Part shown: positions 25,330 to 33,295 of the stretch, piece by piece
How the letters are laid out: each line of letters starts with the position of its first letter
How positions within the stretch are numbered: position 1 is the stretch's first letter
Notes under the pieces: generated by a model
Seen by the model: only the letters and a program-made list of their open reading frames with translations
What the model was told of the DNA's origin: nothing
Database searches by the model: none
Made by a program: the position numbers and the translations under genes
DNA from: Paenibacillus sp.
GTDB taxonomy: Bacteria > Bacillota > Bacilli > Paenibacillales > YIM-B00363
Reading direction: 5' to 3'
NCBI RefSeq assembly: GCF_031177825.1
Contig: NZ_JAPSKE010000011.1
Coordinates: 108,056 to 172,055 of the forward strand
DNA length: 64,000 bases

Positions 25330-25956
25330 ATGACGATTCGCATCGAGACGTTCGCGTTGGGGCCGCTATCGACGAACGCGTATTTGTTGTCGGATTCGGA
25401 AAAGGGCACCGGCGTCGTCATCGATCCCGGCCAACGGCCGGAAGCGCTGCTGCGGCGCATCGAGAGCCTCGAGATCGAGGCGATCGTGCTGACGCATGCG
25501 CACTTCGACCATATCGGCGGGGTGGACGCGGTCCGCAAGGCGAAGGGCTGCCCCGTGTATTTGCATGACGCCGAGGCGGATTGGCTGACGGATCCGAAGC
25601 TGAACGGCTCGCTCAACTGGCCGGACATCGGCGGCCCCGTCGTCACCGAGCCGGCGGAATACGCTCTCGACGAGGGGATGTCGCTGAAGTTGCTTGGCGA
25701 GACGTTCCGGGTGTACCACACGCCGGGCCATTCCCCGGGAAGCGTGAGCCTCGTCTGGGGGACGCACGCGTTTTGCGGCGACGTGCTGTTCAAGATGGGC
25801 GTCGGGAGGACGGACTTGCGCGGCGGCAGCTCGAAGGAGCTGTACAACTCGATCCATGACCGGTTGTTCCGTCTGCCGGACGAGACGATTCTTCATCCGG
25901 GCCACGGGCCGAGGACGACGATCGGATACGAGAAGGAACACAATCCATACGTTTAG
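25330..25956 (+). CDS. MBL-fold metallohydrolase (glyoxalase II-like)
   Basis: A 208-residue metallo-beta-lactamase-fold hydrolase. The metal-binding THAHFDH motif gives His56, His58, Asp60 and His61; later ligands are in YHTPGHSPGS, FCGDVLF and LHPGHGPRT. The closest characterised type is the YqgX/glyoxalase II-like group that hydrolyses thioesters such as S-lactoyl thiols; in an organism that uses bacillithiol the substrate would be the bacillithiol adduct. It is 16 bases after the thioredoxin-like gene and 18 bases before the DUF2905 gene, so it is probably the middle gene of an operon. Confidence 0.88.
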   Translation: MTIRIETFALGPLSTNAYLLSDSEKGTGVVIDPGQRPEALLRRIESLEIEAIVLTHAHFDHIGGVDAVRKAKGCPVYLHDAEADWLTDPKLNGSLNWPDIGGPVVTEPAEYALDEGMSLKLLGETFRVYHTPGHSPGSVSLVWGTHAFCGDVLFKMGVGRTDLRGGSSKELYNSIHDRLFRLPDETILHPGHGPRTTIGYEKEHNPYV

Positions 25957-25974
25957 CGAGGAGGGCGCGGTCAA

Positions 25975-26199
25975 GTGAATCCGACAGCGAAGCTATTGAT
26001 TATCGGCGGGATCGTCTTGATCGCGCTGGGCGTCGTCTGGCAGTTCGGCGGGAAGTACTTGCAGTTTCTCGGCCGCCTGCCCGGCGATATCGCGGTGGAG
26101 CGGGAGAACGTTAGGTTCTACTTCCCGATCGTCACTTGCATCGTGATCAGCGTCGTCGGATCGTTGATCCTGTATGTCATTCGTTTGTTCCGCGGATAG
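25975..26199 (+). CDS. DUF2905 family small membrane protein
   Basis: A 74-residue protein with two predicted membrane helices, residues about 7-25 and 48-70. Between them is the conserved GRLPGDIAVERENVRFYFPI loop that defines the DUF2905 family. Its function is unknown. It begins at GTG behind GAGGAGGGCGCGGTCAA, 18 bases after the MBL hydrolase gene, and closes that operon. A small GCGC-TTCG-GCGC hairpin and a T run follow, which may be a weak terminator before the TetR operon. Confidence 0.88.
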   Translation: MNPTAKLLIIGGIVLIALGVVWQFGGKYLQFLGRLPGDIAVERENVRFYFPIVTCIVISVVGSLILYVIRLFRG

Positions 26200-26243
26200 T
26201 CGGCGCTTCGGCGCTTGACGGCCGCGGTTTTTTTTGGTAATTT

Positions 26244-26261
26244 ATTAAACAAACGTTTAAT
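26244..26261. promoter_or_regulatory. TetR-type operator candidate
   Basis: ATTAAAC-AAAC-GTTTAAT is a perfect inverted repeat of 7-bp half sites with a 4-base centre, in an AT-rich stretch 36 bases before the first gene of an operon that encodes a TetR regulator. This size and placement fit autorepression. A partial second copy (TTTAAACGATTATTTAAT) follows directly. Confidence 0.6.
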
Positions 26262-26296
26262 TTAAACGATTATTTAATTGATGGGGAGCGGTTTGA

Positions 26297-27442
26297 ATGG
26301 GTCAAGTGCTTAAAGCGTTCTTCGCGCTGCCGATGACGAAAGTCGGCATCGCGACGGCGGTATTGTTTCAATTGATTTTCAGCGTTGTATGGATGACGGG
26401 GTATGACGGCGTGAACGACCACGCGGATCAATTGCGCGTGGCGGTCGTGAACGAGGACGCCGGCTTCGGCGCCGCGGTGGCGGACGCTTTGGCGGCGCAG
26501 CTGCCGTTCCAAGTGGAAGCGGTCGGCGACTTGGCGAACGCCCAGTCGAGGCTGAACGAACGCGACGTGCAGATGGTCGTGCATATCCCGGCCGACTTCA
26601 GCGCGGCCGTATCCGCGCCGGAGTCCCGGGCGACGCTGCATTATTACATTAACGAGTCGAACCCCGTTACGATCAAGAACATGATGGCGGGCGCGGCGTC
26701 GCAGGTGACGACGACGGTGAACGCGATGGCCGCCGCGAACGGCGTGAAGGCGGCGCTCGTCCGGCTGCAGCTTCCCGAGGCGCAGGCGGTCGCGATGGCG
26801 GAAGGGCTGACGACGCGAGTCGAGAGCGACGTCGTCTACTCGAATCCCGTCGCGAGCCTCGCCAGCCAGATGGTGCCGATGATGATGGTGCTCGCGTCTT
26901 ACGTCGGCTCGATGCTGCTCGCGATGAATCTCGAACAGTCGTCGATGGCGCTGGCGTCGCGCTTCGGCAAGTGGGAGCGGTTCGGCGCAAGACAGATGAT
27001 CAACGTGGGCACGGCGATCGTCGTCGGTCTGTTCGGCGTCTCCTTCGTCACGTTGTTCGGGGGCTCGCCGGCAAGCGTCTTCCTTGAGCTGTGGGGCTTC
27101 CAGTCGCTCTTCCTGTTCGCTTTCATGAGTTTGGCCCAAATTTTCTTGCTGTTGTTCGGCCCGGGCGGCATGGTGTTCAACATCATTCTGCTGTCCGCGC
27201 AGCTTGTGTCCTCCGGCGCGATGGTGCCGCGGGAGCTGCTCTCCGGCTTCTACCGCTCGCTCGGCGACTTTATGCCGGCTACGTATGCGGTGGAGGGGCT
27301 TATGGATTTGCTGTTCGGCGGGCCGAGCGTCGCGGGCGTCTCGGTTTCGCTCCTTACGCTGATCGCGATTTGTCTCGCGGCGGGCGTCGGGGCGACGGCG
27401 ATTCGGCGAATGAAAACCTCGCCGCGGGCGGCGGCCGCATGA
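26297..27442 (+). CDS. YhgE/Pip-like ABC-2 type membrane protein
   Basis: A 381-residue membrane protein. One membrane segment lies near residues 15-33, an extracytoplasmic domain follows to about 190, then five or six membrane segments in the C-terminal half, as in ABC-2 permeases of the YhgE/Pip and DUF3533 groups. The stretch LRVAVVNEDAGF near residue 48 and HYYINESNPVTIKNMM are typical. Such proteins are linked to export or drug resistance without their own ATPase. Its stop overlaps the start of the TetR gene in an ATGA arrangement, so the two are translationally coupled. The upstream palindrome suggests repression by that TetR. Confidence 0.82.
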   Translation: MGQVLKAFFALPMTKVGIATAVLFQLIFSVVWMTGYDGVNDHADQLRVAVVNEDAGFGAAVADALAAQLPFQVEAVGDLANAQSRLNERDVQMVVHIPADFSAAVSAPESRATLHYYINESNPVTIKNMMAGAASQVTTTVNAMAAANGVKAALVRLQLPEAQAVAMAEGLTTRVESDVVYSNPVASLASQMVPMMMVLASYVGSMLLAMNLEQSSMALASRFGKWERFGARQMINVGTAIVVGLFGVSFVTLFGGSPASVFLELWGFQSLFLFAFMSLAQIFLLLFGPGGMVFNIILLSAQLVSSGAMVPRELLSGFYRSLGDFMPATYAVEGLMDLLFGGPSVAGVSVSLLTLIAICLAAGVGATAIRRMKTSPRAAAA

Positions 27443-28059
27443 CGGCGGCGAACGAGCCGGACGTCCGGACCAAGATCTTGCTCGCGGCGAAGACGCTCTT
27501 CGCGAAGCAAGGCTTCGAGGGCACGACGGTGCGCCAAGTGTGCGACGCCGCAGGCGCGAACGTGGCGCTCGTGTCGTATCATTTCGGCGGGAAAGACAAT
27601 TTGTTTAAGGCGTTGTTCGACCAGTTTTTCCCGGCCGAGGAGGCGATGGAGCCGTTCCGCGAAACGTTCAAGCGGCCTGCGGAAGGCGTAGCGACCATGA
27701 TCGAGCAGGTGATGCTTTATGTGCTCAGAGACCCGGATTTGTCGACGATCATGGAGCAGGAGATCATGATGCGTTCTCCTCGCATCTCGATCATTCAAGC
27801 GCGGGCGTTCCCGATCTGGAGCGCCCTGCGCGATATGCTGCAGCGGGGGCGGGAGGAGGGCGTCTTCCGCTTCCGGTGCCTCGATACGACGCTGCTGATG
27901 GTGCTCGGATCCATGATGTTCCATAAGCGGGCGTATTACTTCCAGCCGCTGTTTCTCGAGGGGCCGCAGCGTTCGGAAGACGTCATCGCGGATACGATCC
28001 GCTACGTTTACGGCGCGCTCGGCGCCGCGGCGCCGGGCGAAAGGGGGGCGGCGACATGA
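27439..28059 (+). CDS. TetR/AcrR family regulator
   Basis: A 206-residue repressor. The N-terminal helix-turn-helix is clear: TKILLAAKTLFAKQGFEGTT, then VRQVCDAAGANVALVSYHFGGKDNLFKALF up to about residue 60. The C-terminal domain (about 70-200) resembles the YbiH/CecR-type ligand domain. It starts at an ATG that overlaps the previous stop (ATGA), and its own stop overlaps the next start in the same way, giving three translationally coupled genes. Its likely operator is the inverted repeat at 26244-26261, so it would repress its own operon. Confidence 0.88.
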   Translation: MTAANEPDVRTKILLAAKTLFAKQGFEGTTVRQVCDAAGANVALVSYHFGGKDNLFKALFDQFFPAEEAMEPFRETFKRPAEGVATMIEQVMLYVLRDPDLSTIMEQEIMMRSPRISIIQARAFPIWSALRDMLQRGREEGVFRFRCLDTTLLMVLGSMMFHKRAYYFQPLFLEGPQRSEDVIADTIRYVYGALGAAAPGERGAAT

Positions 28060-29039
28060 GAGCGATCGTCGCGGAACCGTTCGGCGGACCGGAGACGCTC
28101 CGCCTCGTCGATCGGCCGACGCCCGCCGCGGGCGCCGGGGAGCTGCTCGTGCGCGTGCGGGCGACCGCCCTCAATCGGGCGGATCTGCTCCAGCGCATGG
28201 GGAAGTACCCGCCGCCTCAGGGCGTAACGGACATTCTCGGCCTCGAGATGGCTGGAATCGTCGAGGCGGTCGGCGCCGGCGTCGACGGCTGGCGCGTCGG
28301 CGACCGGGTGTGCGCGCTGCTGCCTGGCGGCGGCTACGCCGAGTACGCGGTCATCCCCGCAGGCATGGCGATGGCCATTCCCGAGCCGCTCTCCTTCGAG
28401 GAGGCGGCGGCGATCCCGGAAGCGTTCTTGACCGCTTACCTCAACCTATGGCGGCTCGGCGGGCTGCAGCCGGGGCATCGCGTGCTCGTGCACGCGGCCG
28501 CGAGCGGCGTCGGCACCGCCGCCATACAGCTCGTCCGCGAAGCCGGCGCGGCGTCTTACGCCACCGCCGGAACGGCGGCGAAGCTCGAGGCGGCGCTGTC
28601 GCTCGGCGCCGCCGCCGCGTGGAACTATCGCGACGGCTCGTTCCGCGACTGGCTGCTCGAGCGCACGAACGGCGCCGGCGTCGACGTCGCGCTCGACTTC
28701 GTCGGGGCGCCGTATTTCGCCGATCATCTCGCGACGCTCGCGGTCGACGGCCGTCTCGTCGTCATCGGCACGCTCGGCGGCGCCGCGATTCCCGGCGGCT
28801 TCTCGCTCGGGACGCTGCTCGCGCGTCGGCTCCACATTATCGGCACGACGCTGCGTTCGCGTCCCGTCGCGGATAAAATTTCGCTCACGCAAGATTTCGC
28901 AGCTTTCGCGCTGCCGCGCTTCGCCGACGGCCGGCTGCGTCCGATCGTCGATGCCGTCTTCCCGTTCGAGGAAGCCGCGGAGGCGCATCGCCGCATGGAA
29001 TCCAACGTCAACATCGGGAAGATCGTATTGCGCGTATGA
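28056..29039 (+). CDS. NAD(P)H-quinone oxidoreductase (zeta-crystallin/PIG3 type)
   Basis: A 327-residue zinc-independent medium-chain reductase. The substrate-domain motif ALNRADLLQRMGKYPPP and the sequence DILGLEMAGIVE are typical of the TP53I3/PIG3 group, and the Rossmann motif is near residue 145 (VLVHAAASGVGTAAIQL). No catalytic-zinc cysteine pattern is present. It would reduce quinones or enones with NADPH. It is the third gene of the TetR operon, starting inside the TetR stop codon (ATGA). Pairing with an efflux-type membrane protein suggests a shared response to an electrophile or quinone. A terminator follows about 100 bases downstream. Confidence 0.9.
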   Translation: MRAIVAEPFGGPETLRLVDRPTPAAGAGELLVRVRATALNRADLLQRMGKYPPPQGVTDILGLEMAGIVEAVGAGVDGWRVGDRVCALLPGGGYAEYAVIPAGMAMAIPEPLSFEEAAAIPEAFLTAYLNLWRLGGLQPGHRVLVHAAASGVGTAAIQLVREAGAASYATAGTAAKLEAALSLGAAAAWNYRDGSFRDWLLERTNGAGVDVALDFVGAPYFADHLATLAVDGRLVVIGTLGGAAIPGGFSLGTLLARRLHIIGTTLRSRPVADKISLTQDFAAFALPRFADGRLRPIVDAVFPFEEAAEAHRRMESNVNIGKIVLRV

Positions 29040-29137
29040 AGGTGGCCGGACGGCGATGCATCGCCGCCGATCCCGGCGATCGGTCTCGGTCCGAATCGTA
29101 AACAATTGCCGCTGTTACCGAAATGGCGGCCACAACG

Positions 29138-29173
29138 GAAGCTTCTCCGGCGATTGCCGGGGAGGCTTCTTTT
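29138..29173 (+). terminator. Intrinsic terminator of the TetR operon
   Basis: GAAGCTTCTCCGGC (29138-29151) pairs with GCCGGGGAGGCTTC (29156-29169) through a 4-base loop, with two G-U pairs, and is followed by TTTTT. Confidence 0.85.
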
Positions 29174-29225
29174 TCATTCCCGAAAACATCGTAACATTGG
29201 GTAAGCAAATCTGACATTTCCCTAA

Positions 29226-29254
29226 TTGTTTCACTAGGTTAACAAACCTATAAT
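29226..29254 (+). promoter_or_regulatory. Promoter with internal palindrome, carbohydrate cluster 2
   Basis: TTGTTT (29226-29231) and a consensus TATAAT (29249-29254) are 17 bases apart. Between and overlapping them is TAGGTT-AACA-AACCTA (29235-29250), a perfect 6-bp inverted repeat in the position of a repressor operator. It precedes the propeller-protein gene by about 60 bases. Confidence 0.6.
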
Positions 29255-29312
29255 GATGACACTGAATCGCTAAGATGAAGAATTCACCTATGTCGAATAG
29301 GAGTTGGCCGCT

Positions 29313-31247
29313 ATGGGAAACAGATTGGAAGCTCTGCAGTTGGATCGTCCGGAGGCGCTCGGCGAAGTCGTGCGAGGGAGAGTCGGGCAAGCGGCTTCGA
29401 TCGGAACGGGTAAGGAGGGGAGAGCGGAGCTTTATTTTGTCGTGAACGGCTCTCCCGCGACGTTCTACGTCGCAGATTTGGAAACGGGCGGCGTGCGGTT
29501 CGAATATAACGTGCCCGACGCGGACGCCGTGTGGGGCATGGCCGCCGCGCCCGACGGGAACGTATACTTCTCGGGTACGGGGGGGACCGGCCGGTTGTAC
29601 CGATACGATCCCGCGGAACGGGTCGTGGAATGCGTCGGCGTCCATCCGGCGGATCCCTTCGTGTGGGATCTTGCAAGCTCGCCGGACGGGAACATCTACG
29701 GGGCGACCTATCCGCACGCCAAGGTGTTCGAGTACGACCCTAATAGCAGGCGGTTTCGCGATGTCGGTCCCGTCTCGGACAAGGAGCATTACGCCAGGGG
29801 CGTAGCGGCAACGGAAGAATACGTCTATGGGGGCGTCGGCAGCGTTGCGGCGCTGCAGCGGATCCATCGGGCGAGCGGCGTCAGAGAGGAACTGCATGTG
29901 GAGGGGTGCACCGGAACGCAAGGGTTTATCGATCGCATCTGGCCGTACGGGGAGCTGCTGTTTCTCTCGATCGGCGGCAGGGAAGCGGTGGTTTACGAAC
30001 CTGTGTCGCAACGCGTCGTCAGCCGGTTTCGCGCCGACAACTTCGTAAGCCCGCCTTCGCCGACGGACGGAGCGTTCTACTTCGTTGCCGACGGGAACAT
30101 TCATTCCTACTCGACGAACACGCATGGGACGACGATCCATACGGAGCTTCCGAACGTAGAGGACAACCCGAAAATCAAGTGCATGCAATGGGTCGCCTTG
30201 AAGGGGAAACCGGAACGCGTTCTCGCGGTGGTTACCTCGAATGCCGACGTAGTGTTCTACGATCCTTCCACGAATACGGCGGAAGCGAGCCGCGTCTCTT
30301 TGCCGACGAAGCCGCTGTTGCTGCAGTCCCTGGAATCGGACGGAGCCGGGAAATTGTACTTAGGCGGCTATCATCGCAGTTTGACGATTTACGACCCCGA
30401 ACTCGATCGGGTAGAGGCGAGCCTTCCGAAGTTTCCGCAAATCGAGGGCATCGGTTTTCTGAACGGCAAGGTCTACTTCGGGACGTATACGAAAGCGAAT
30501 ATTTACCGATACGACCCTAGTCTGCCGTTAGATCCTTCGATGACGGCCGAAGCCAACCCGTCGCTCGCGAAGCATATCGGTCATGGGCAGGACCGGCCCT
30601 TCAGCTTCGCTTCCGGCGACGGGAAGCTGTTCATTGGAACGACTCCGGATTACGGCTCGTTGACCGGCGCCTTGACGGTATATGACGAGGCCGAGGATCG
30701 ATGGGACGTATACCCGAACCTGGTTCCGAATCAGAGTATTATCGGATTGGCATATGAAGGCGGGCTGTTGTACGGCGGCACGTCCAACTGGGGCGGGCTG
30801 GGAATCGAGCCGACGGAGACGGAAGCGAAGCTGTTCGTCTGGGATGCGAAGGACAGGAAGCTGATCGCATGCTTTACGCCGGCCATTCCGGGGATCGATA
30901 CGGCGCCGCGGATGATCGGCGAGCTGTCGGTCGGACCCGACGGGAACGTATGGGGAGTCGTCGACGGAACGATCTTCGCGATGGCGCCCGGCACGCAGAC
31001 GATCGTGAAATCCAAGACGATCTTCCCCAGCGAGTATCGGTACAGTAAATTCCGCCCGTATTATTTGCGCTGGAGCGCGGACGGGCTGCTGTTTACGATG
31101 GTCGGGCGCCGAATGGTCGTCGTCGATCCGGACACGCTCGATCATCAAGTGTTGGACGACCGGCCGTTGTCATTGATGACGCTGGGGACGGACGGGCATG
31201 TGTACTACTGCGACGAATCGCGTTTGATGGGAAGGAAGAGATTGTAA
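29313..31247 (+). CDS. Cytoplasmic tandem beta-propeller protein
   Basis: A 644-residue protein without signal peptide or membrane segment. I count about 14 blade-like repeats of 35-50 residues, each near the pattern DGxVYFG...xxxxYRYDP (for example PDGNVYFSGTGGTGRLYRYDP, PDGNIYGATYPHAKVFEYDP, NGKVYFGTYTKANIYRYDP), enough for two seven-bladed propellers. It is distantly like SMP-30, Vgb or oligogalacturonate-lyase propellers, but I cannot assign a family. It opens carbohydrate cluster 2, 137 bases before the permease genes, so a role in processing or sensing the imported sugar is likely. The ATG at 29313, nine bases after AGGAG, is preferred over an upstream TTG. Confidence 0.8.
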   Translation: MGNRLEALQLDRPEALGEVVRGRVGQAASIGTGKEGRAELYFVVNGSPATFYVADLETGGVRFEYNVPDADAVWGMAAAPDGNVYFSGTGGTGRLYRYDPAERVVECVGVHPADPFVWDLASSPDGNIYGATYPHAKVFEYDPNSRRFRDVGPVSDKEHYARGVAATEEYVYGGVGSVAALQRIHRASGVREELHVEGCTGTQGFIDRIWPYGELLFLSIGGREAVVYEPVSQRVVSRFRADNFVSPPSPTDGAFYFVADGNIHSYSTNTHGTTIHTELPNVEDNPKIKCMQWVALKGKPERVLAVVTSNADVVFYDPSTNTAEASRVSLPTKPLLLQSLESDGAGKLYLGGYHRSLTIYDPELDRVEASLPKFPQIEGIGFLNGKVYFGTYTKANIYRYDPSLPLDPSMTAEANPSLAKHIGHGQDRPFSFASGDGKLFIGTTPDYGSLTGALTVYDEAEDRWDVYPNLVPNQSIIGLAYEGGLLYGGTSNWGGLGIEPTETEAKLFVWDAKDRKLIACFTPAIPGIDTAPRMIGELSVGPDGNVWGVVDGTIFAMAPGTQTIVKSKTIFPSEYRYSKFRPYYLRWSADGLLFTMVGRRMVVVDPDTLDHQVLDDRPLSLMTLGTDGHVYYCDESRLMGRKRL

Positions 31248-31310
31248 GAGTTTGCGTAGCGGAAACGTTCGATTCGAACGATCGACGGAGTGAATCATAA
31301 CATCGGCTAA

Positions 31311-31339
31311 TTGTTGGTACCGATTCAAGCGGTTACAAT
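31311..31339 (+). promoter_or_regulatory. Promoter with cre-like overlap before permease operon
   Basis: TTGTTG (31311-31316) and TACAAT (31334-31339) are 17 bases apart. TTCAAGCGGTTACA (31324-31337) overlaps the -10 and, read on the minus strand, matches 12 of 14 positions of the CcpA cre consensus. A CGTTCG-ATT-CGAACG hairpin lies upstream at 31266-31280. Confidence 0.45.
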
Positions 31340-31384
31340 TTTATTTGCAAGGGGTAATTATTTAGAAATAGAAAAGGTGAGTGA

Positions 31385-32332
31385 ATGGAAGCCGTACGCG
31401 CAAGAGCTGCAGCCGAGAAGACGCCAAGAAACAAGGTCTTGCGATTCTTGATCCAACATCGCGCCTTATACATTATGCTGATTCCGGGCATCGTTTACTT
31501 TCTTGTGTTCAAGTATTACCCGCTGCTCGGCAGCGTGATCGCGTTCCAAGACTTTAACATTTTCAAAGGGATCGCGGGAAGCGAATGGGTGGGGTTCAAA
31601 TGGTTCGAGAGATTCCTTACTTATCCCGACCTGCAGCGATTGCTCGGCAACACGTTGATTATCAGCCTGTATCAGATTATATTCGCCTTCCCGGCTCCGA
31701 TTCTCCTTGCCGTTCTGTTGAACGAATTGCGGAGTATGGCGTTCAAACGCAGCGTACAGACGATCGTGTATTTGCCTCACTTCCTGTCCTGGGCGATGGT
31801 GTACGGTTTCGTATACATGATCTTGTCGGTTCAGACGGGAATGCTCAATACGCTGGTTGAAGCGTTCGGGTTCGAGAGAATCAACTTTTTGCAAAAGGCG
31901 GAATACTTCCGCACGATTATCGTCGCCAGCGGGATGTGGAAAGAGATGGGGTGGAACGCCATCATCTTCTTGGCCGCATTGGCCGGCGTCAATCCGTCGC
32001 TGTACGAGGCGGCGAAAATCGACGGCGCGGGACGGTTCAAGCAGTTCCAGCACATCACTTTGCCCGGATTGACGCCCGCGATCATGATCTTGCTGCTGCT
32101 GAAAATCGGGAACATTCTCGACATGGGCGTCGAGCACATCAATGTTTTCTTGAATGAGCTCACTTACAAGACGGGGGACGTGCTGGATACGTATTCGTAT
32201 CGAATGGGCATCATCGGAGGACAGTACAGCTTAACGACGGCGATCGGGCTGTTCAAATCGGTCATCGGCTTCGTTCTCCTGCTTATCGCCAATAAGGTCA
32301 GTAGGTCTACTACCGGCGAGAGTTTGTATTAA
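31385..32332 (+). CDS. Sugar ABC transporter permease (LplB-type)
   Basis: A 315-residue membrane protein with six predicted membrane segments and the EAA loop YEAAKIDGAGRFKQFQHITLPGL near residues 203-225. The N-terminal MLIPGIVYFLVFKYYPLLGSVIAFQDF and the end RSTTGESLY are typical of LplB-like permeases that serve large LplA-type binding proteins. The start ATG follows AAAGGTGAGTG. The partner permease begins 13 bases after its stop. It belongs to carbohydrate cluster 2, whose binding protein is encoded third and whose YesM/YesN pair is encoded last. No ATPase gene is present. Confidence 0.93.
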   Translation: MEAVRARAAAEKTPRNKVLRFLIQHRALYIMLIPGIVYFLVFKYYPLLGSVIAFQDFNIFKGIAGSEWVGFKWFERFLTYPDLQRLLGNTLIISLYQIIFAFPAPILLAVLLNELRSMAFKRSVQTIVYLPHFLSWAMVYGFVYMILSVQTGMLNTLVEAFGFERINFLQKAEYFRTIIVASGMWKEMGWNAIIFLAALAGVNPSLYEAAKIDGAGRFKQFQHITLPGLTPAIMILLLLKIGNILDMGVEHINVFLNELTYKTGDVLDTYSYRMGIIGGQYSLTTAIGLFKSVIGFVLLLIANKVSRSTTGESLY

Positions 32333-32344
32333 GGGGGGCGGCGC

Positions 32345-33226
32345 ATGAAAATAAAATCCACGAAATTGGAACGCTTGTTCGACGTTAGCAATGTCGCCTT
32401 CTTGCTGGCGATGTCGGCGCTCGTCGTCATCCCGATTCTGCACGTGATCGCCGGCTCGTTCAGCTCGACGAATGCGTTGATTCACTCCAAGGTATTCATA
32501 TGGCCGGTGGATTTCAACTTGGACAACTTCGCGTTGGTCATACAGAACGAGACGTTCTGGAAGTCATTCCGAGTGTCCGTCTTTCTCGTGATCGTCGGCA
32601 CGGCCGTCAACATGGGCCTCACGATGCTGACCTCGTACCCGCTCTCGAGGAAATATTTGATGGGACGGCGCTACATCCTCTTGTTGATCGTCTTCACGAT
32701 GATCTTCCAAGCGCCGATGGTTCCCAACTATCTTCTGGTCAACGACCTTGGATTGATCAACAGCATTTGGTCGCTCATTATTCCGGCGGCATTGAATGCA
32801 TTCAACCTGATTCTATGCATTACGTTCTTCCGGTCGCTTCCCGAAGAGCTGTTCGAAGCCGCTAGAATCGACGGGATGTCCGAATACGGCATCCTGTGGA
32901 AGATCGTTCTTCCATTGTCCTTGCCTATTACGGTCACGCTGCTCTTGTTTTACGCGGTGCAGCATTGGAACAGCTATTTCTCGGCATTGATCTATATTAC
33001 CGATCGGGATTTATACCCGCTTCAGTTGTATATGTACAACCTTCTTGCGGACGCGAACGCGATCGACAACTTCCGCGGCATCAGCGCGGAGGCGGTCATG
33101 GACACCTCGCCGCAAGGCTTGCAGATGGCCACCATCGTCGTAGCGACGGCTCCGATCGTCATGATCTATCCGTTCATTCAGAAGCACTTCATCAAGGGAG
33201 CCATGCTCGGGTCCCTGAAAGAGTAG
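32345..33226 (+). CDS. Sugar ABC transporter permease (YtcP-type)
   Basis: A 293-residue second permease with six membrane segments, the EAA loop FEAARIDGMSEYGILWKIVLPL near 171-192 and the diagnostic C-terminus QKHFIKGAMLGSLKE. The start follows AAGGGGGGCGGCGC. It is the heteromeric partner of the preceding permease, 13 bases apart. The binding-protein gene starts 70 bases downstream, without a terminator between them, so the three are probably one transcript. Confidence 0.93.
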   Translation: MKIKSTKLERLFDVSNVAFLLAMSALVVIPILHVIAGSFSSTNALIHSKVFIWPVDFNLDNFALVIQNETFWKSFRVSVFLVIVGTAVNMGLTMLTSYPLSRKYLMGRRYILLLIVFTMIFQAPMVPNYLLVNDLGLINSIWSLIIPAALNAFNLILCITFFRSLPEELFEAARIDGMSEYGILWKIVLPLSLPITVTLLLFYAVQHWNSYFSALIYITDRDLYPLQLYMYNLLADANAIDNFRGISAEAVMDTSPQGLQMATIVVATAPIVMIYPFIQKHFIKGAMLGSLKE

Positions 33227-33295
33227 TTCCAGGTTCGGGTCTCCGGCGGATAACGCCATCTACTATAACTATTATCGAAAAAGGGGAAGATGCGC

